NCBI GenBank assembly: GCA_011009095.1
Contig: VTPC01000956.1
Coordinates: 266,621 to 330,620 of the forward strand
DNA from: Ignelater luminosus
Lineage: Eukaryota > Arthropoda > Insecta > Coleoptera > Elateridae
Direction: 5' to 3'
DNA: 64,000 nt
The translations under genes and the position numbers were made by a program. The notes under the pieces are model-generated. The model had not been told where the DNA came from. It did not search any database and worked only from the letters and a program-made list of their open reading frames with translations. Shown in pieces: positions 17,357 through 30,700 of the stretch; the stretch's first letter is position 1; every line of letters begins with the position of its first letter.

Positions 17357-18942
17357 CTGTTCTAGGAAGGATAAATAAAGTTTGGTATCTTTAAGAGTAA
17401 CCAACGAAATAAAAAAGAAAGTTGCTAAATAAGATAGTACTAAAATTAAAGTTTATTGCAGCCAAATAATGAAATAAATAATCTTACGAAAGCTGTAACA
17501 CCTGATAGAAAACCTAAGACCGCTAGTACATTGATTATTTGTGAGTTTAAATATGCACCAAACTGACCTTAAGCCACATGCAAAAGTCATAAATGCTAAA
17601 GGCGACAAAGTTTTCTATACATGTCAGGGTATATTTGACAACGCTTAGGGATTTGTCTATTAGCTTTCTTTATACACCATATGTCGCTTTAACAAAAGAG
17701 AAAGAAAAACTAAATCAAGCAAAATTTTGCTTTTAGGCTGCTTCTGCTTAGGTGCTACCAGTGGTATGAGGAGTACTACTACTGCACCCATGGAAGAGAC
17801 ATCCTCATAATCAGCATTATACAGGAATTTCTCATTGTTTACAAGAAAATAATCTACCTATATCTATAAGTTTCAAATACGCTTCAATAATATCTTTACT
17901 TACAAAAGGAATAAAGCAAAACAAAGGCAGATTTTGATGCTTGTAGTACGAGTAGGTTAAGTGTACGAAATAAAGAACTGCGGCAAAGATTTTCTCTAAA
18001 CCAGTTGCTCTATCTATTATAACATTTGCTTTACAAAACATCTAAATACCAGACCGTATAACAGTATCTGATTATAAAAGCGTATAAGGTAAAGAAAATG
18101 AATATCTTAATCCGATCGGAACCAATCTTCGGGATTTTCTATACCAGTGCAAGCTTTGGGTCAGACCTAAACCCTTTAATTAGAAAAACTAAAAGTGAGA
18201 TGAATAAAAATTGGACATGCTTATAGGCAATACTATATTTGATATGAATGGAAATATCCATACCAGTAGCAGATTCTTGAGTGGGCTTGTATGATATTCC
18301 GGGTGGTCCAAAAGTCTGGAAACGGTTAAATATCTCGAGAAATACACTTCAGATTGGAAAGTTACGAAATATGTGTTTTTTTATTTTTAAAGATCTATTT
18401 AAACATAACACGTGAAAATCACCCCTACCCTCACTTGGGGCTACAGTGAGGGGTAGTTTTGAAAATTTAAATAAGAACCCCCATTTTTTTTTCTATTTTC
18501 TGATTCTCTATAGAAAATTGTTCATGGACGTTAAAAACCACCTCTACCCCCGCCACCCTTACACTGGGGTTTAGAGAAATAAAAACTGTTTTTTTCATGT
18601 TTGAATAAGAATTCGATTCGGAATCCAAAAAAAAACTTATCAGAAAGTTGCATTTTTAAGTCTGAGACAACTCTGCATGAAATATTGAGTTATAGACATT
18701 TCTGTATTATCAGTTATCTCTACAATTTCATAAAACTTAAGAAATAAGCAAGAACTGTTATAAAGACCCAGTTTTGATCAAAGTGGTGAAGTTGCATTTG
18801 ATATGTTACATACCCCTACCGGAATAGTAATTTCCACACAATTCAATTATATCTTATTTTATCCTTACCGTTACCCTTCAAAGAAAAGAATCTACTATCT
18901 TAGAATTATCATTCTTGGCGGAAGAGATGGCTCCAAGCTCTT
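17357..18942. other. Intergenic with probable old repeat fragment
   Basis: No gene recognised. From about 18298 (GGGTGGTCCAAAAGTCTGGA) to 18680 the sequence has C-run segments (CACCCCTACCC, CACCTCTACCCCC) typical of a degraded transposon terminus and interior, with no clear partner end. The frame at 17832-18041 has no recognised motif. Confidence 0.4.
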
Positions 18943-19420
18943 ATTGGAGAAAGACACAATCGCCGCGACTTCTATTGGAGATTTAAAAAACTAGTTTTAG
19001 AGTGATCATCTACGGTGATCATCGGATGAACAGACTAAATAATGGTCAGATATTTCACCTCGACAAATTTGTGGATTCTAGTTGCTCTCTCTCTAAAAGT
19101 AACTCCCAGAGCTTGCTATTTTAACATGTACTGCGCAAGCAGCAAACGTGGTATGCACTTTTCATAAAACGCGCGTAAAAGAGTAGGCGTGGTAAACTCC
19201 CGGAGCTGCAAATGTAATGTGCAGAAACAAAAAATGGGAACATTGGTGGTATAGGGAGTGAAATATCTGACCTTTATTTAATTTGTGTCGGATGATCACA
19301 CTGTTGCCCCTACAGTAAAATTTATCGTCAAAAGCAATCATAAATGTTATAAATCATCAGATTTGAAGATTTATAGCTAGCTTTGGCAACGTTAATTGTA
19401 GCTGATGATCACTCTTTTTT
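18943..19420 (+). repeat. Dispersed repeat, copy interrupted by a MITE
   Basis: Shares CAATCGCCGCGAC, the TGATCACACTGTTGCC block and CAGTAAAATTTATCG with the copy at 5083-5225, in the same order, but is split by the 258-bp hAT-like MITE at 19030-19287. Confidence 0.6.
19030..19287. mobile_element. hAT-like MITE, copy 2 (nested)
   Basis: Homologous throughout to 14539-14786 (shared GTCAGATATTT, CATGTACTGCGCAAGCAGCA, GAGTAGGCGTGGTAAACTCC). It is flanked by its own 8-bp duplication TCGGATGA (19022-19029, 19288-19295), which proves independent transposition into the surrounding repeat. Confidence 0.85.
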
Positions 19421-19870
19421 TTCGGTCATTTTAATACATTTTGACTAAAATCTAGCATCACTTCTTGGTTGATGATTTTCCCCTGTAGCGGCCTGCCTCC
19501 AACGTGAAACACAAACACGATGTTTTCATTTTTTCTCATGTTTGAAATGTGTTCTGGGTCTTGATCGATGTTGAAAGTGTATTAAATGATCGCCCTCACA
19601 CATATTGCCAGTGTTTTCCATTGCATTGGATTCTTGTAAACAGATTTTATTATAAAGCGCTTTATTTATTACATACAGCATATTATGAATTGTACGTGCT
19701 CAATAACAATAACCAGTATCATGCGGTTTTAGGTTTTTAACTCTCTGCGGCAGTGTTGCTGCTGGTGCAAAACCTCGGTTGATAGGGTAATAATGTGTTC
19801 TGTGGGGTAATATGCCTGCATTTACTTCACATGACACCTTACACCAATAGTGGTAGAAAGTTTGTGATTA
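19421..19870. other. Spacer, no gene recognised
   Basis: The short frame at 19549-19740 shows no motif. Nothing else was identified. Confidence 0.4.
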
Positions 19871-21105
19871 TACAGTTTGTCTTAGGCTACTAGGAACATA
19901 GCCGCTATTGTTGTATGCGTATCCAAGATTATGAAACAATAGTTAACAAAGCTCGTACTGTAAAAAAACCATAGAAACCAACTAAGAATTAAAGAAACTC
20001 ATATTAAAAGCATGTTGAGAATCCGAGATCATTTAATAACTACAAAAATACAAAAAATAGGTATTTACAGTAAAGAAACTTTTCAGTAATTTTAAATTAT
20101 TTAACTCTCCCAAAAGTATGAAGATTCTATAATTTAATTTTACATTTACAATAAACGTTCAAATAAGACGCCTTCCTGAACCAAACAATAGCCCAGACAA
20201 TCGTAAAATGCTTGTCTAACATTTTTTAATATTAGAAAAGTGACAGAATTAATAGCTTGGATAATTTTTTCTCTGAGCTCTTCCAACGTATGCGCCCTCG
20301 TTTCTTCGTGGCGATAAATAACATTTTTAATATGCCCCATAAAAGAAGTTATTTACAGATAAATCAGGCGACCTTGGCGGCTAGCTGATCTTTCCTCTAT
20401 GACTTGTTAAGCAGCTAGGAAAAGTATTATTTATAAATTCCTGTACTTCTGCAGTTTCATGAGCGAAGCCATCTCCATAACCGTGTGCAGAAATCCATTC
20501 TTCTCATTTGATCTTCAGGAAATAATATTGAGTTTTCTCAATTTATAATTGTTTTCTTTCAAAATTTTGTGAACGGTATCTTTGCTAATGTCTAAAACTT
20601 TACCAAATTGCCTAATTGCAGCACATACAGCTACTTGCTGATTTTCTTTCTCCTCCGTTTTGTCACGAACAGTTCTACTCTTATGAAATTTTGGTGAAAC
20701 GCACCCAAACCTTTCAAAATTCGAAATTATCTTGCTAATGGTGGTAACCGACGGCGGAGGTCGGTTTTCAAACGCATTAACGAGTAAATTGATTATGTCC
20801 CGATAAGAATTTCCCAAATAATGCCATTTAACAACTTGTACTTTTTCTGGAATGCAATAAACATCAATTTTTCTGAGAAACTCAATTAAAAAAATTAATT
20901 ACAACGATAATACAAGTAACAAAATCAAACTGTCAAAATTCTCAGATTGACATATCCTCATGACATTCTTTTTTAATTTAGTCAAGGATACCTACTAGTT
21001 TTGTTACTGTTATTAAAACAAACAAACAAGCGTTTAATGTTTCATAACATTGGATACACATACAACAGTGGTGGCTATTTTCCTAGTAGCCTAAGACAAA
21101 CTGTA
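19871..21105 (-). mobile_element. Mariner-like element with 57-bp terminal inverted repeats
   Basis: The left end TACAGTTTGTCTTAGGCTAC is matched by an inverted copy ending at about 21105; the arms match over about 57 bp with few differences, including GTTGTATG and the flanking TATCCA. TA dinucleotides flank the element. It contains a decayed minus-strand transposase with its middle deleted (about 20146-20883). Confidence 0.85.
20146..20883 (-). pseudogene. Truncated mariner-like transposase
   Basis: The N-terminal piece (20515-20883) carries the insect helix-turn-helix type IDVYCIPEKVQVVKWHYLGN followed by PSVTTISKII and FERFGCVSPKF, and a second HTH-like segment near DISKDTVHKILKENN. The C-terminal piece (20146-20340) has IKNVIYRHEETRAHTLEELR, typical of the end of these transposases after the DDE core. 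The catalytic core between them is missing and the frames are discontinuous (about 20341-20514 is damaged), so the copy is dead. It sits between the long inverted repeats of the enclosing element on the minus strand. Exact subfamily not assigned. Confidence 0.75.
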
Positions 21106-21781
21106 TATATACTTCACATGTGCAGTAGTAAGTGACAATTTTGGAGAGTTATTTTCGAATTCGTGACCTAAAACCGCCTATGATAATAATCGGTCCTTAT
21201 TAGACCAAACAGCATTTCAATGTAAGATTTTTAATAAAAAGTAAGTAATGATCTGTATAAACGTTGATTTTATATTTTACATTTTTCATTTCATGCTTTA
21301 ATAAATATGATAATTTTTGTAAAAATAAAAAGCTGTATTAAAGTTTACTACCTAGTAGAGTTACGGAACGCAACTGTAACGATCACAAGTTAAAAAAAAT
21401 GGACAATAAAATACTGTCATTTTTCAAGAAGGCAACTGTCAAGCAAGAATATTTCCTAACTTAAAATTCACCTTGTAGGCTGAGTTATGAAATGGCGGCT
21501 AGAATTTGTTGTCAAAAGCTTTGTGTTGTGGATTTAAACTAAAATTTTGTGTTGCGCATTTTATAAATAAGAAGTGAAATCTTTATGAGTGACATTTTTT
21601 GTAACGAAATTGTATCATTATTGCAGCCTACTTAAGAAAAGTTCATTTCACTACAAAGATGGGTTAAATGTATTTATTTGTTGCTTTTTTTTTTACCGCG
21701 GCTTTGTTGAGCTACTGGTGAAAGATTCTGTTGAGATGTAGTTTACAGACTACTAAAAATCTTGCGAGTTGTGCACACGTA
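21106..21781. promoter_or_regulatory. Probable Asx promoter and 5' UTR region
   Basis: No coding sequence recognised. An in-frame TGA lies about 12 bp before 21731, so without splicing the first usable ATG is 21782. A possible acceptor (GTAGTTTACAG, ending 21748) would allow an upstream exon, but none was identified. Confidence 0.4.
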
Positions 21782-24700
21782 ATGGAAATTGACGAACTAG
21801 ATAAAAATTTGGATAGATCTCAAAATGTTTCTTCGAGTGATGAAACAGCATCGCAAGATGCTTTGCAGTACAATGCAAAAATAGATACCATGGACAATAG
21901 TGTGGGATGTTCTCATGATAAAAAAGAAAACAATAAACACCACTCTAGTAATAAAAAGGTAATAAAACATGCATTACGACAACAAGCTAAAAGAAGACGT
22001 AAGAACACCACCATAGCAGCTGGTAATTCTGCTCCTGTCCCACGGATTATTGTGAAACCTTTACCTCCACAACCCGTTGAAGAAGTAACTCTAGTGCCTC
22101 CAGTAAAAACATCACAAACAACCATGAAAGAGGTTTTAGCATCAATCCCTGGCTTTAATATTAAACCACGTAAACGTACTAATAAAAAATTATCAACGGC
22201 TGCACAGCTAGAACAAACTAAAGAAGGTTGTATAGACTTGGAGACACCAGATTCAATCCTTGTAAATACAAATTTACGCTCTCTTCTTAATAAATATACA
22301 TTTTCAATACTCCCAGCCCTATATCAACATAAATTAGTGCAATTGTTGCCTGCTGTTGATAGACCACCAGTAACTGGTTCTACTGATGTTGCTACCCGCC
22401 TTAGTGCTTCAGGTTTAAATAATGAATTCTTTGCCAGAGCTTGTTTAGAATGGCAAGAACGATTAGCAGAAGGAGAGTTTACACCAGAGAACCAACAAAA
22501 ATTAAAATCAGAAGCTGACAAAGAGCGAAGCAGATTAGATCCTTGGAAACTTAAACACTTTGAGCCTATATGGGGTGAAAGAATTCAAGGAGGAGATAGT
22601 GTACCAGTGAAAGAACCTAGCCCACCACCTAGACCTCCAATTAAAACCACTATAAAGTTAAGACCAACTACTTCGATAAGCAATAAAAATAAACCAGCGC
22701 CTTTAATTAAACGTTTAAGAACAGTCGGTGCCGTCACAAGATCTTGTACTAGTTATAAGGTAGAATTAGAAGCATCCAATCAACTAGAGACTACAACTAG
22801 GTCTCCTATACCTGATCTATTGCCAATCAAGACGCACAAATCCCAAATACAAAAATCCACAAAAGACAATACTTCTAATGTTAAACCAGCACCTAATTGT
22901 GTTGTTGCAAATGAAGTGGAAACACCTGAGATTAAAGAAGTGGCCAGTAGTAACCCAGAAGATGCACAAGACACACAACCAATAATCAATATTAGTGATA
23001 CTATAATGCAAACAGACGAAGAGACAATCATTAGTTGTAGGGAGAACAATAATAAAATTGAAAAGCGAAGAAGATCTTTAAGTTCTGAAAAAGAGCAGAA
23101 ATCTCCTAAACGTAAAACACCAAGTCCAGCAAACCTTAACTTGCCAATTGAAGACTCGATTGACACTAATTTATTAGATGATAAAACTGAGACTGATAAT
23201 GTGGAAACAATTGTTACAGCAAATGTAGAAGTAATAACTAATAGCAATTTAGAAGATGAAGAAGTTAATAACAGACAAGACAGTGTGGATATTTGCAATG
23301 AAAATGTTGAACAAGTAGAAATTGTTGAGAAAGATGTCGAGATTACTGAACATGTAAACAATATCAATGTTTTGGAAGCGGAAGAACAGTGTTATGAAGC
23401 ATGCCAGGATATTGATACAGAGACACCCGAACCAAATGATGCCAAATCGGAAGAAAGTAATATGTCGGAAAAATTACTTGAAAATGAGATTGTCAAACAA
23501 GAGTTGGAATCAGCACCATCTACTAATGAAAGTGAAGAATGTAACAGTGTTCCAACACCACATACATCACCGCAACCAGAAGAGAAATTGGAAGATTTAC
23601 AACAACCTGAAGATGTACAAGTTGAAACTGACGATAGTGACAAACTTGAATTACCTTCAGAATCTCAAAGCATACCTGAAACTATTAAATCAGAAAATGA
23701 ACAGCAGGAATATATTGAAACGACAGAAAACGAAGACGCAAAGCAAGACACACCACAACCAGCAGTAACTATACAGACAGAACAAGCTGACATCAATGAA
23801 TCTTTCCCTACTTTACCAAATTCACTGATTTTACAACAAGAAGCTATTGTTTTGGAGAAAACCACATGTCCTGAAAATTGTGGTGGGGAAGTTTGTATGG
23901 ATGATTCTGCTGAAAAATTAGAAGCAAGCGTTGAAGAATCTGATCTTGTAAGAGATATTTCAGAAGATGATGATGCTAACGAGGATAGATTTATTGATGC
24001 TGAAAATTATGTTCTGGAATCAGGTCAAATCGAAGTGGCAGCACCACAAAAAGCGGATAAGGAAGGAGAAGTGGTGACAGATCTTCATTCAGCTATATTT
24101 GCTGCAGCTAGAGGTAATTTCTGTTTTCAAGAATTTATAAATCAAAAGTATAAAATCGAGTTATACATAGGATAGGTTATTTTTAAGGTATTCTTATAAG
24201 ATGCATGTTGTTTTCTTTTTCATGACTACCCTGTGGGGACTGCATTAAGATTAATTTATATTTATCTATAACTTTTTTAGATTCATTATTACTACCAAGT
24301 GCTAATTCCAAGAATAATAATATTGAAAAAGTTACATATAGATTGCTTGCATGAAAAAGCCTATTTTGTCGTTAACTTTCCAAAACAAATGATTGCAAGC
24401 AGGTACTGATTAAACTGAGTTAAAGATAAATAGTATCAAAACCTAGTAGGTAGGTTTTTTTATTAAAACAAAAGACAACTGCAAAAATACTCTTTCTCTA
24501 TACCCCATTCATACAAGGTTGATAGTAATAAAGATGAATTGATAGAAGCTGAATTTACATGAAATTCTTGGTGTGATTTAATTCTCTGTGTTTAAGGTTA
24601 TGTTTTTGACATATGAACTGTCATTATCTGATATATTAAAGATTGGAGAACTAACATCATTGTAAAATGACATCTGGTATGTGTAAATCAATGTCTTGAG

Positions 24701-27700
24701 AAAAAGTATGCAATTCAACCTATCAGCATGTTGATTACGTGCCAATCAAGCAACTAGTTCTTTAATTTTACTCTCAAGCTTGAGTGGACGAATAATAGTT
24801 TTATTTCTTAACCCGTTCAGTCCTGATTTTTCTTTCTTTTAATAAAAAAAACTTTTCTATATTGTTTTGAGTTAAGAAGCATTCAAATTACCCATTAATT
24901 GAAAAAAAACTTTTTTTTGGTTATTTGTTTTTAGTAAAAAATGAAAGTACATGTGGTGCCAATTGAAGTAAAATTACAGAACATGTAGTAAACTTCATTC
25001 TGACACAAAATACATAAATACAAAATAAAACGACACATTTTATTAGAACTTCTAAATTCAAAAATTCAACGACAAACAAAATTTAAAAAAGCAGCAAAAC
25101 AATTTCTGTCTCTTACAAGACTAATGAACTTTGCATTTGTTACAAAAAATATGACTTCAACCTTCACAGTTAGAAAGTTTGCATCTTTTTGCTTTTTGAT
25201 TCGTATCAAATTGGGGCATGTGATCGAAACAGTCATACTGTATTTCTTGTAAAGGGCACTGCTCCCAATTATGATGGCTTGTTGCTTGAGGAACAGAAGG
25301 TGAAGAGAACGATAGTCTCTCAAGTTTCTTTTAATTTACTTCTTGTCCTATACTTCTCAGCCTCTCAGCTACCCTCATTCTGAAATCTAATAAGTTCATT
25401 ACTTACTTTGTAGGCATATTACAGTCTTCACAATCTTCTTTATACTCCAACTAGCTGTTTGCTAGAACAAAGTTGACCATGTGTGTGATAACGCAGTGTC
25501 CATTTCTTAGAACAAATAAAAATCATAATAACTAAGCAAATTGGTCTAGAAAATCCACTCCTCCCATTCCATGGTTATAGTCTTCCAGTCTACTAATTTT
25601 TATATATTCCAAGTTCTTCTTTTCCCACCTCTTTACCTTATCTTTTATGTAATTAGAGGCCAAACATACTGCTTTGTTATCCAGCCACATTACTAAAACG
25701 ACATCACCTTCTTTGTTTGTAATCTCATCTGAAAAACCACGTTCTTTCCTTTTTAGTTCTTGATCTGTAAGTAAAGATGGCTTGGAAAATCTATTTAGCC
25801 TTATAATTCCAGCTGAAAAAATGTTTTTTTCTCGAAGAATTTTTAGAAACAAATATGAGGAAAAATAATTGTTATAGTACCTAGTACTGCCATAAGTCTT
25901 TGGACAGAAGTTTATGCTTTATTAATCAGGTTAGCTTTGATTCCTGCAATTGCATTTTTATTATTGTATAATCATAGTAACCTGTCAAACAAACATTTGA
26001 TCACCAAACATCAAAACTCTTTCAGTTGCAAAAAATGTCTGCAAGTAAAACTACCCCTGTAGCTATAATAGAACTATTAAAGTGTGGAAAGAAACCATCT
26101 GAAATTTTCAAAGTTTTAAAAAAACATAATGTTGCTTGTAGTGTCATATACTACACCATTAAACGCTACCAGGAAACTGGCAGTGTTGAAGATCGCAAAA
26201 AGTGTGGACGTCCGTGTTCTGCAAGGACTCCAAAAATAATAAAGATTGTGCGAGAACGTATAAGAAGAAATCCATGTCGGACACAAAAGAAAGTGGCTCT
26301 ATAGGTTGGAATATCAACGAGATCCGTGTCCAGGTTATTAAAAGATGATCTCCATGTAAGAGCTTATAAACGATATACATCACATTATTTAAATAATCGT
26401 TTAAAAAATTGAGACTAGAAAAATGTAAACGGCTACTTACCAGACACGCTTTAACCCAAGGACAAAATATATTATTTATCAACGAAAACATTTTTACAGT
26501 GGAAGAGTCTTTTAACAAACAAAATAGCAGGGTGTATGCTAAATCTTCTCAGCTGGTTCCTGAACACAACAAAAGGGTTATTTGCAGTCACTATCCTTCT
26601 AATGTGATGGTCTGGCTTGGCGTAAGCTACAGTGGCATGACAGATGTTCACTTTTGTGAGAAGGGTGTCAAAACAAATGCCAGAAATTATGTGTTTCCCC
26701 TATCCAATACTTTGTTTAAAAATCAAAAATGGACTTTCCAGCAAGATTTGGCTTCGGCTCACAAAGCCAAATCAACTCAACAGTGGTTAACCGTCAATGT
26801 GCCAGACTTTATAAGTACGGAAGACTGACCTGCATCTAGTCCAGATCTGAATCCACTCGATTATAAAATATGGTCAGAGCTGGAGCTAAGAGTGTGTTCT
26901 AAACCCCATAAAAATCTGGAGTCACTGAAATGAAAATTAGTAAATGAAGTGCAGAATCTTTCTCTTGAAATAGTTCGTGCTTCTAGACGATTGGATTCCT
27001 TGTTTAAAGGCTGGTATAAAAAACAAAGGAGGTTATATTGAATAATATAGTTCAAGATGTATTTGTAACTTATAGTAGTTTAATAAAATGGATTGTATTT
27101 GAAAATTAATTTCTTAGTTTCCGTATTATCAATTTATGCAAGGGCAAAGCTGTATTTATTGAGAATAAGAAAAGATAGTACCTAGGGAACACAAAATTGA
27201 CATTTTTTTTATTTGTTAATATTTGAGCTGTCACTAGTCGTGTATTTTTTAAAGTTTAATTTCTTGGAACCTGATTTGTTATTTGTTTGAAGTAATGAAA
27301 AAAATGGAGTTAACCAGAGAGCATTTTCGAATAATGATTTACTATGATTTTAAAAAAGGATTAAGTGCTTATGAGTGTAAGGAAAGTTTAGATTTAGCAT
27401 TCTAAGAACAAGCTCCTTCTTTGGCTACAATTTATCGCAGGTTTAGGGAATTTGAATGTGAAAGACCTTCTGTTAAACATCAAAAAGGGGCAGGACGTCC
27501 TCCAACAGCTGTTACCGAAGAAAACATTGCTGCTGTTAAAAAAATAATTGAAAATGACAACAAAACTACATACGCTATAATAGAGCATCAACTTAAGATA
27601 GGATCCTCAGCTGTTAGAACAATCATACATGATCATCTGCATTTGAAAAAAGTTGTGAGTCATTTTGTGCCACACCAGCTTTCAGAATTCCAAAAAGCAG

Positions 27701-30700
27701 AGCGTGTAAGAATTTGCCATGAGCCTCTGAATTTACTCAATAATGGGGGCCACCAAATTTTTTCCAAAATTGTTACAGGAGACGAAACATACGTTCCCTT
27801 TTTTGATGTGCCTACCCGCCAAGAAAGTCGTGTATGACGATGAAGATGAGGAAACGCCAACCATGACAAGAAAACAAAGAGCCATGAAGAAAGTTATGTA
27901 TGCAGTTTTCTTTAGGAGTACGGGTTTGGTCAGTGCAATTAAGCTAGATGGACAGAAAACAGTTACAGTTAAATGGTACACTGAAAAATGTTTACTAGAA
28001 GTATTCAGCAAAGTACCCGAGAAGGGAATCATGCTGCATCACGACAACGCGTCGTCTCATATGGCAAACGCAACTCTCCAGTTTTTGGCTGAAAAGAAGA
28101 TAAAAGTAATAGAACACCCACCATATTCACCTGATTTGACAATGTGCGACTTTTGGTTGTTTTTTGAACTAAAAAAATATTTGCGAGGTAGAAAATTCCT
28201 GTCTGAGGAAGAGATTGATGCTGCCGTACACAATTATTTTGCAAGCATTCCTAAAGAGGAGTGGCTGGAAGCTTTTAAGATGTGGAAGGAAAGAATGGTC
28301 AAGTGCATTATTGCCGAAGGGAATTACTTTGAACATGTTTAAAATAAAATTTTAAAAAAATTAACCACACTTCTTATTCTCAATAATTTTAGCTTTACCC
28401 TCGTATACTTGTCCAAAAATTTATGGCAACACTAGGTAGAGCTGATGACCTTCCTTGGATATTCTATCAGCCAAGTGGAGAACAACTATAGCTCCTTTTC
28501 CAACGTTTTTTACATAAACTTCATTCAGATTAGTAGATGAACCCTGATAAAAGATCAAATCATAAGCATGACCACTTTTTCCACACAACAGAAATACTTT
28601 TAAGCTCCATGGGCAAGGTTTTCCTTTTGCGTATTGTTTTATAGACAATCTTTCAGTGAATGGAATCATTTGTTCATCTTGTTCGAGATTAAGCTCTAAA
28701 CATCTTTTCCTGACAGTTTCTCTTATGCGTTGTACTTTATACAGTGTGTCCACATTTCGATGCTCACTATTGGGATCTCAGAAGTTGTAAGAGATACGAA
28801 GTCGGTTAAATTAGAAGAAATTTGGATATTTTGGAGATCAATTTACTTACGCTTTTGTTTTTTCAAAAAAGTTCCCGGCTTACGGATATTTGCTAAAAAC
28901 GAAATTATCTAATTTTTTTTAAATAAAAAGCATTTCCCACGTAGTTAGCCATGGCTTTAAACAAATGAAAATCATTGATTCTTGTCAGATAAATTACATT
29001 TGTTATGTAACAATTGCTAAAACAAAACAAAAGACGCTTTTAAGATACTTTACTGAGCATTCATAGATAGCATCGAATAAGCAGCTAATGCCCCATAAAA
29101 GCGTATTTATTTTGTTTTAGCAATTTTTGCATAACAAATGAATTTCTTTGATAAAACTTCATGACTTTGTGTGTTAGATGTTATGGCACACTATGATGAA
29201 AAATGATTTTCACTTCATAACTCGCTAAAACAAAAGAATAGCTGTGTCAAACCACGTATTACTGAAAAACATTTAAGGCGTTCTCTTCAGTAATATGGAA
29301 ATCAAGTAGGTGTTCCATTAGAAAAAATTTGGATTTACGTTTTACCGCCGAAGTAAAACAAAAGACAATTGCGAAAATAATTTTTTTGTGTTTCAGAGTA
29401 AATTCTCTAAAACACCCTCTTTGCTGTTCTTTTCTATTTTTGCTCGTTCCTGAGATATTTTACTTTAAAAAAATAAGATAATTTCGTTTTTAACAACGTG
29501 AACTTTTTTGAAAAAACAAAAGCATAAGTAAATTGATCTCCAAAATAGCCAAATCTTTTCTAATTTAACCAACTTTGTATCTCTTACAATTTCCGAGATC
29601 CCTATAGTGAGCATCGAAATGTGGACACACTGTATAGTTTGTTGGTACATCTGTCTGATCTTGCCAAGTTACCAAATGGAAACAGGACCTCAATTGAAAA
29701 AAAAACAATCCCTTGTTTTCTAAAAAAAAGATTAAAACCTAAGGTCTTTTCCCAATACATTCTTATCCTGGGAAATTTATTTAGACATCCCATAATTATA
29801 TGAAGGGCAAAAAGTACTTGTATTTCTGATTTATTTGTTGATTTAAAAGTTCTATTTCGTTGGATGGCATAGATACTTGTAAAAGAGGCCATCCTCTCAA
29901 AATCATCCACCGAAATATACTTTGAAAAATATTCTATGGGATAAAGTGGTTGAGTAAGGCTAGAGTTTGCTGATCCTGGAGTCCATTTTATGTTTGGTTT
30001 AGTAAATGGCTTTCTTATCCAATTTATGTCAGTCTTTTTGATGCTTAGCTTCTTGTATCTCATTTATTATTTACTTTGTTTTGGGCATTTCTGCCTCTTC
30101 CACCATATTTTCCAAAATGTCTGTTTCATGTCTGTTCAATAAATCTGCTCCAGGTAGAAGTCTGTGAGTTCTTCTATGTCATTTGGATTTTCCAAGTTGT
30201 ATCTTTGTTTCTTTCGGTCCATTTTTCTCAATTATTTATAGTTTTTATCTAAAAATAATATCTCACTGCTTACTCATTTGCAACATTTCACACTATGCCA
30301 TTCTACACTATTCCTAATGCATACAGTAAATGTAAGCAAACTCTGATCTTAATTAAGTAGGTCCCAATGATTCCTACACCTTATTATTGAATCAGTTAAT
30401 ACTCACCCAAAATTACCTTTGTATGGTATCAATGAAAAGCATTTTTCAAGAGCTGTGGGAGGGTTGCTATTTAAGATTTTGAAGTTGGGGTGGCTGGAGC
30501 GCGGAGGGTAGAGGGTGGTAATTTTGGTTCTTCCTCCATACTATCAAAACAGTTTTGAGCATTTTACAATACCTTTAAAAAAATACAGTCCAGTGAAAGT
30601 TTTCAAATAGACATCCTGTATAACATATAGGACACAAAGAAAGAATTCTATAAAGTATCAAAATTGATCATTTATTTTGTGCTGTTGCAATATTTTTAAT

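Larger units (their letters stand above)
25882..28434 (+). mobile_element. Tc1/mariner-type (maT-like) element inserted in piggyBac
   Basis: The terminal inverted repeats begin TAGTACTGCCATAAGTCTTT on the left and end …TTTATGGCAACACTA on the right (about 25 bp, imperfect). It splits the piggyBac reading frame between GHQLY and YYNNYF. It carries a decayed plus-strand transposase (26026-27040) and is itself interrupted by a mariner at 27135-28407. Confidence 0.8.
25066..30222 (-). pseudogene. piggyBac-type transposase remnant, interrupted by two insertions
   Basis: Pieces read on the minus strand in order. N-terminal start [14 protein letters not shown] (30222 down to about 30064, frameshifted). 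Then 30063-29635 with [10 protein letters not shown] and [20 protein letters not shown]…MYWEKT. Then 28739-28435 with DEQMIPF and [20 protein letters not shown], the catalytic-core region. Then 25881-25532 with [24 protein letters not shown] and [14 protein letters not shown] degraded Cys-rich C-terminus is near 25066-25323 ([11 protein letters not shown]). A TA-flanked MITE (28742-29632) and a Tc1-like element (25882-28434) interrupt it. Removing the MITE and one TA restores an uninterrupted reading frame (TNKLYKVQR). Stops and frameshifts elsewhere show it is dead. The host is Asx intron 1, opposite strand. Confidence 0.85.

Noticed and set aside
17050..17378. Several frames spanning the N run
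   Set aside because: They exist only because N is read as an open codon; the flanks are repeated transposon ends.
22780..23367. 195-codon minus-strand frame inside Asx exon 1
   Set aside because: Antisense shadow of the acidic, low-complexity Asx coding region. The Ser/Leu/Val-rich translation is what the complement of Glu/Asn/Thr codons gives.
24811..30400. Full piggyBac boundaries with TTAA on both sides for the first copy
   Set aside because: A possible left end (TTAACCCGTTCAGTCCTGA) exists near 24805, but no matching inverted end was found near 30240-30400, so the element limits were not called.
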